The notes under the pieces are model-generated. The model worked only from the letters and a program-made list of their open reading frames with translations, ran no database searches and was not told the origin of the DNA. From an uncultured Solirubrobacter sp. (GTDB lineage Bacteria > Actinomycetota > Thermoleophilia > Solirubrobacterales > Solirubrobacteraceae), in the NCBI GenBank assembly GCA_937871635.1, contig CALMNS010000536.1, positions 1 through 7,142 on the forward strand: a DNA stretch of 7,142 nt, in the 5' to 3' direction. The position numbers were made by a program, and so were the translations under genes. Below, piece after piece: positions 6,519 to 7,142 of this stretch (its first letter is position 1; the number at the start of each line of letters is the position of its first letter).

Positions 6519-7142
6519 ATGAGAGCCGATCCAACACTCCTGGGATCGGTGCAAGACGTTCGCGGTCCCACGGTGAGCGTCGCTCTCGATCCCAGCACCG
6601 CTCCGGGCCTGGCGTTCATCGACGGCCAGGGGTACCGCATCGGGCAGGTCGGCAGCTTCATCCGCGTTCCAATCGGCTACGTCGATCTCTTCGGCGTGGT
6701 GTCTCAAGTCGGCGCTGGCGCAGTTCCGGAGCGGTTGGCGACCGAAGAACCGCACGGCCACCGTTGGATGACTGTGCAGCTAGTCGGCGAAGCGATAAGC
6801 CACGGCGACTTCTCGCGCGGGCTGTCCCAGTATCCGACGATCGGTGATGCGGTGCATCTGCTAGCAGAGCCGGACCTAGAGCGACTGTACGGTTCCGAGG
6901 CGCATTGAACTGCGTTAGGGTCGGGCGTCTTGCCAACGCCGAGTCCATCCCGGCTCTGATCGACATCGACAAACTGGTCACCCGCCACAGCGCAGTCGTC
7001 GGGTCAACGGGCACAGGCAAGTCCACCACCGTGACGAGGTTGCTGACCTCCTTGACTCGTGACGACCGATTCCCATCCGCGCGAGTGCTAATCCTGGACG
7101 TACATGGCGAGTACGCGAGCGCCCTCCGAGACGAAGCGACGG
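6519..7142 (+). pseudogene. HerA/DUF87-type hexameric ATPase of the SIR2-HerA system, partial at window end, one apparent -1 frameshift
   Basis: Predicted ring-forming P-loop ATPase/translocase that pairs with the SIR2 effector. ATG 6519 shares ATGA with the SIR2 stop; no clear ribosome site, so coupled translation is likely. Residues 7-100 form a HAS-barrel-like N-terminal domain (LGSVQDVRGPTVSVAL, YRIGQVGSFIRVPIGYVDLF, GVVSQVGAGAVPE, SQYPTIGD). The written frame stops at 6906-6908 after LYGSEAH. A -1 change at about 6899 continues to VRVGRLANAESIPALIDID, then KLVTRHSAVVGSTGTGKSTT with Walker A GSTGTGKS (7001-7024, K168) and LILDVHGEY, the D-x-H-G-E-Y motif of HerA/DUF87 (7097-7114). The rest, including Walker B and the arginine finger, lies beyond the window, so completeness cannot be judged. 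As written, only a 129-aa barrel-like fragment would be made from this start. Confidence 0.85.
6897..6901 (+). other. Frame break 3, in the HerA gene
   Basis: GAG (6897-6899) in L-Y-G-S-E is followed in the written frame by GCG CAT TGA. The HerA-like reading resumes with GGC at 6899-6901 (G-A-L-N-C-V-R-V-G-R-L-A). It equals a missing G (GAGGGC read as GAGGC), the same change as break 1. The position is constrained by the stop at 6906 and by VRVGRLANAES from 6914; the linker is variable in the family, so a few codons of uncertainty remain. Confidence 0.6.

Larger units (their letters stand above)
5343..6522 (+). pseudogene. SIR2-domain anti-phage effector (SIR2-HerA system), two apparent -1 frameshifts
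   Basis: Partners in this family are NAD+-consuming effectors that assemble with HerA. Joined across two frame breaks the product is about 393 aa. Segment 1 (5343-5516) begins MHDPERHVSYVQQRLAQDKG and holds the nucleotide-loop motif FSAGCPVS (S27-A28-G29 where most Sir2 proteins have G-A-G). Segment 2 (5516-6202) holds TTNYD (N158 and D160 of the Sir2 T-x-N-x-D motif), WKLHGSVNW (H207, catalytic position), HPSHLKYDESRRMPYLAMID and GYSFGDRHIN (270-279). Segment 3 (6202-6522) reads GNPTATVFGFLHGDLQRYPE and AEGSAIIGTVQGDW. As written, frame 1 stops at 5589-5591 and segment 2 runs into an unrelated tail ending at 6295. GC is visibly lower than in the left block. The start overlaps vapC by 8 nt; the end overlaps herA by ATGA. 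Either a decayed gene or single-G sequence errors; family assignment is firm, function as written doubtful. Confidence 0.85.

Noticed and set aside
5511..6901. Programmed -1 ribosomal frameshifting as the main explanation of the frame breaks
   Set aside because: No X-XXY-YYZ slippery heptamer at any of the three sites, no obvious stimulatory hairpin, and two events would be needed in one gene. Kept only as a minor alternative.
6035..7029. Overlapping minus-strand ORFs opposite the SIR2 end and HerA start
   Set aside because: They overlap one another, lack motifs and ribosome sites, and are antisense to recognisable HAS-barrel and HerA sequence.
1..7142. tRNA/rRNA genes, CRISPR arrays, insertion sequences, attachment sites, riboswitches and rho-independent terminators
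   Set aside because: None recognised on reading both strands. There are no spaced direct repeats, no transposase-like protein, and no hairpin followed by a T run; genes fill nearly all of the window.

Overview
The window is very GC-rich, gene-dense bacterial DNA. It divides at a 32-bp divergent intergenic region (4682-4713) into two blocks of opposite orientation. High GC, frequent GTG starts, end-to-end overlapping genes and promoter-like hexamers placed for leaderless mRNAs suggest an actinomycete-type genome. A deep-branching class such as Thermoleophilia is possible, but that placement is inference and cannot be proved from this sequence.

Left block (1-4681, minus strand): a tight operon read right to left. 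It encodes a xi-class glutathione S-transferase / glutathionyl-hydroquinone reductase-like protein, then LeuB (3-isopropylmalate dehydrogenase), IlvE (branched-chain aminotransferase), CimA (citramalate synthase) and the first 42 codons of a DegT/DnrJ/EryC1/StrS-family aminotransferase. Every junction overlaps: GTGA at GST/leuB, 17 nt at leuB/ilvE, GTGA at ilvE/cimA and GTGA at cimA/degT. CimA and LeuB act in the threonine-independent route from pyruvate and acetyl-CoA to 2-oxobutyrate. LeuB also serves leucine synthesis, and IlvE performs the last amination for leucine, isoleucine and valine. All of these frames are intact.

Right block (4714-7142, plus strand): a VapB-type ribbon-helix-helix antitoxin and a VapC PIN-domain toxin (14-nt overlap). 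These run by an 8-nt overlap into a SIR2-domain gene, which runs by ATGA into a HerA/DUF87-type ATPase gene cut by the window end. SIR2 plus HerA is a known anti-phage pair (NADase effector plus hexameric ATPase). The unusual features are the overlap-coupled VapBC module in front of it and the state of the pair. Reading family-like protein requires three separate -1 frame changes (about 5516, 6202 and 6899), each placed by me at a GAG-G junction. The neighbouring metabolic genes and vapBC need none. The block may be a recently inactivated defence island, or its sequence may carry single-G deletions.

The divergent region contains a perfect 15-bp palindrome (4690-4704). Its two arms form the start of a -10-like hexamer for each direction, spaced 6 and 7 nt from the two ATG codons. 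This suggests two mutually exclusive leaderless promoters with a probable VapB operator in the middle.
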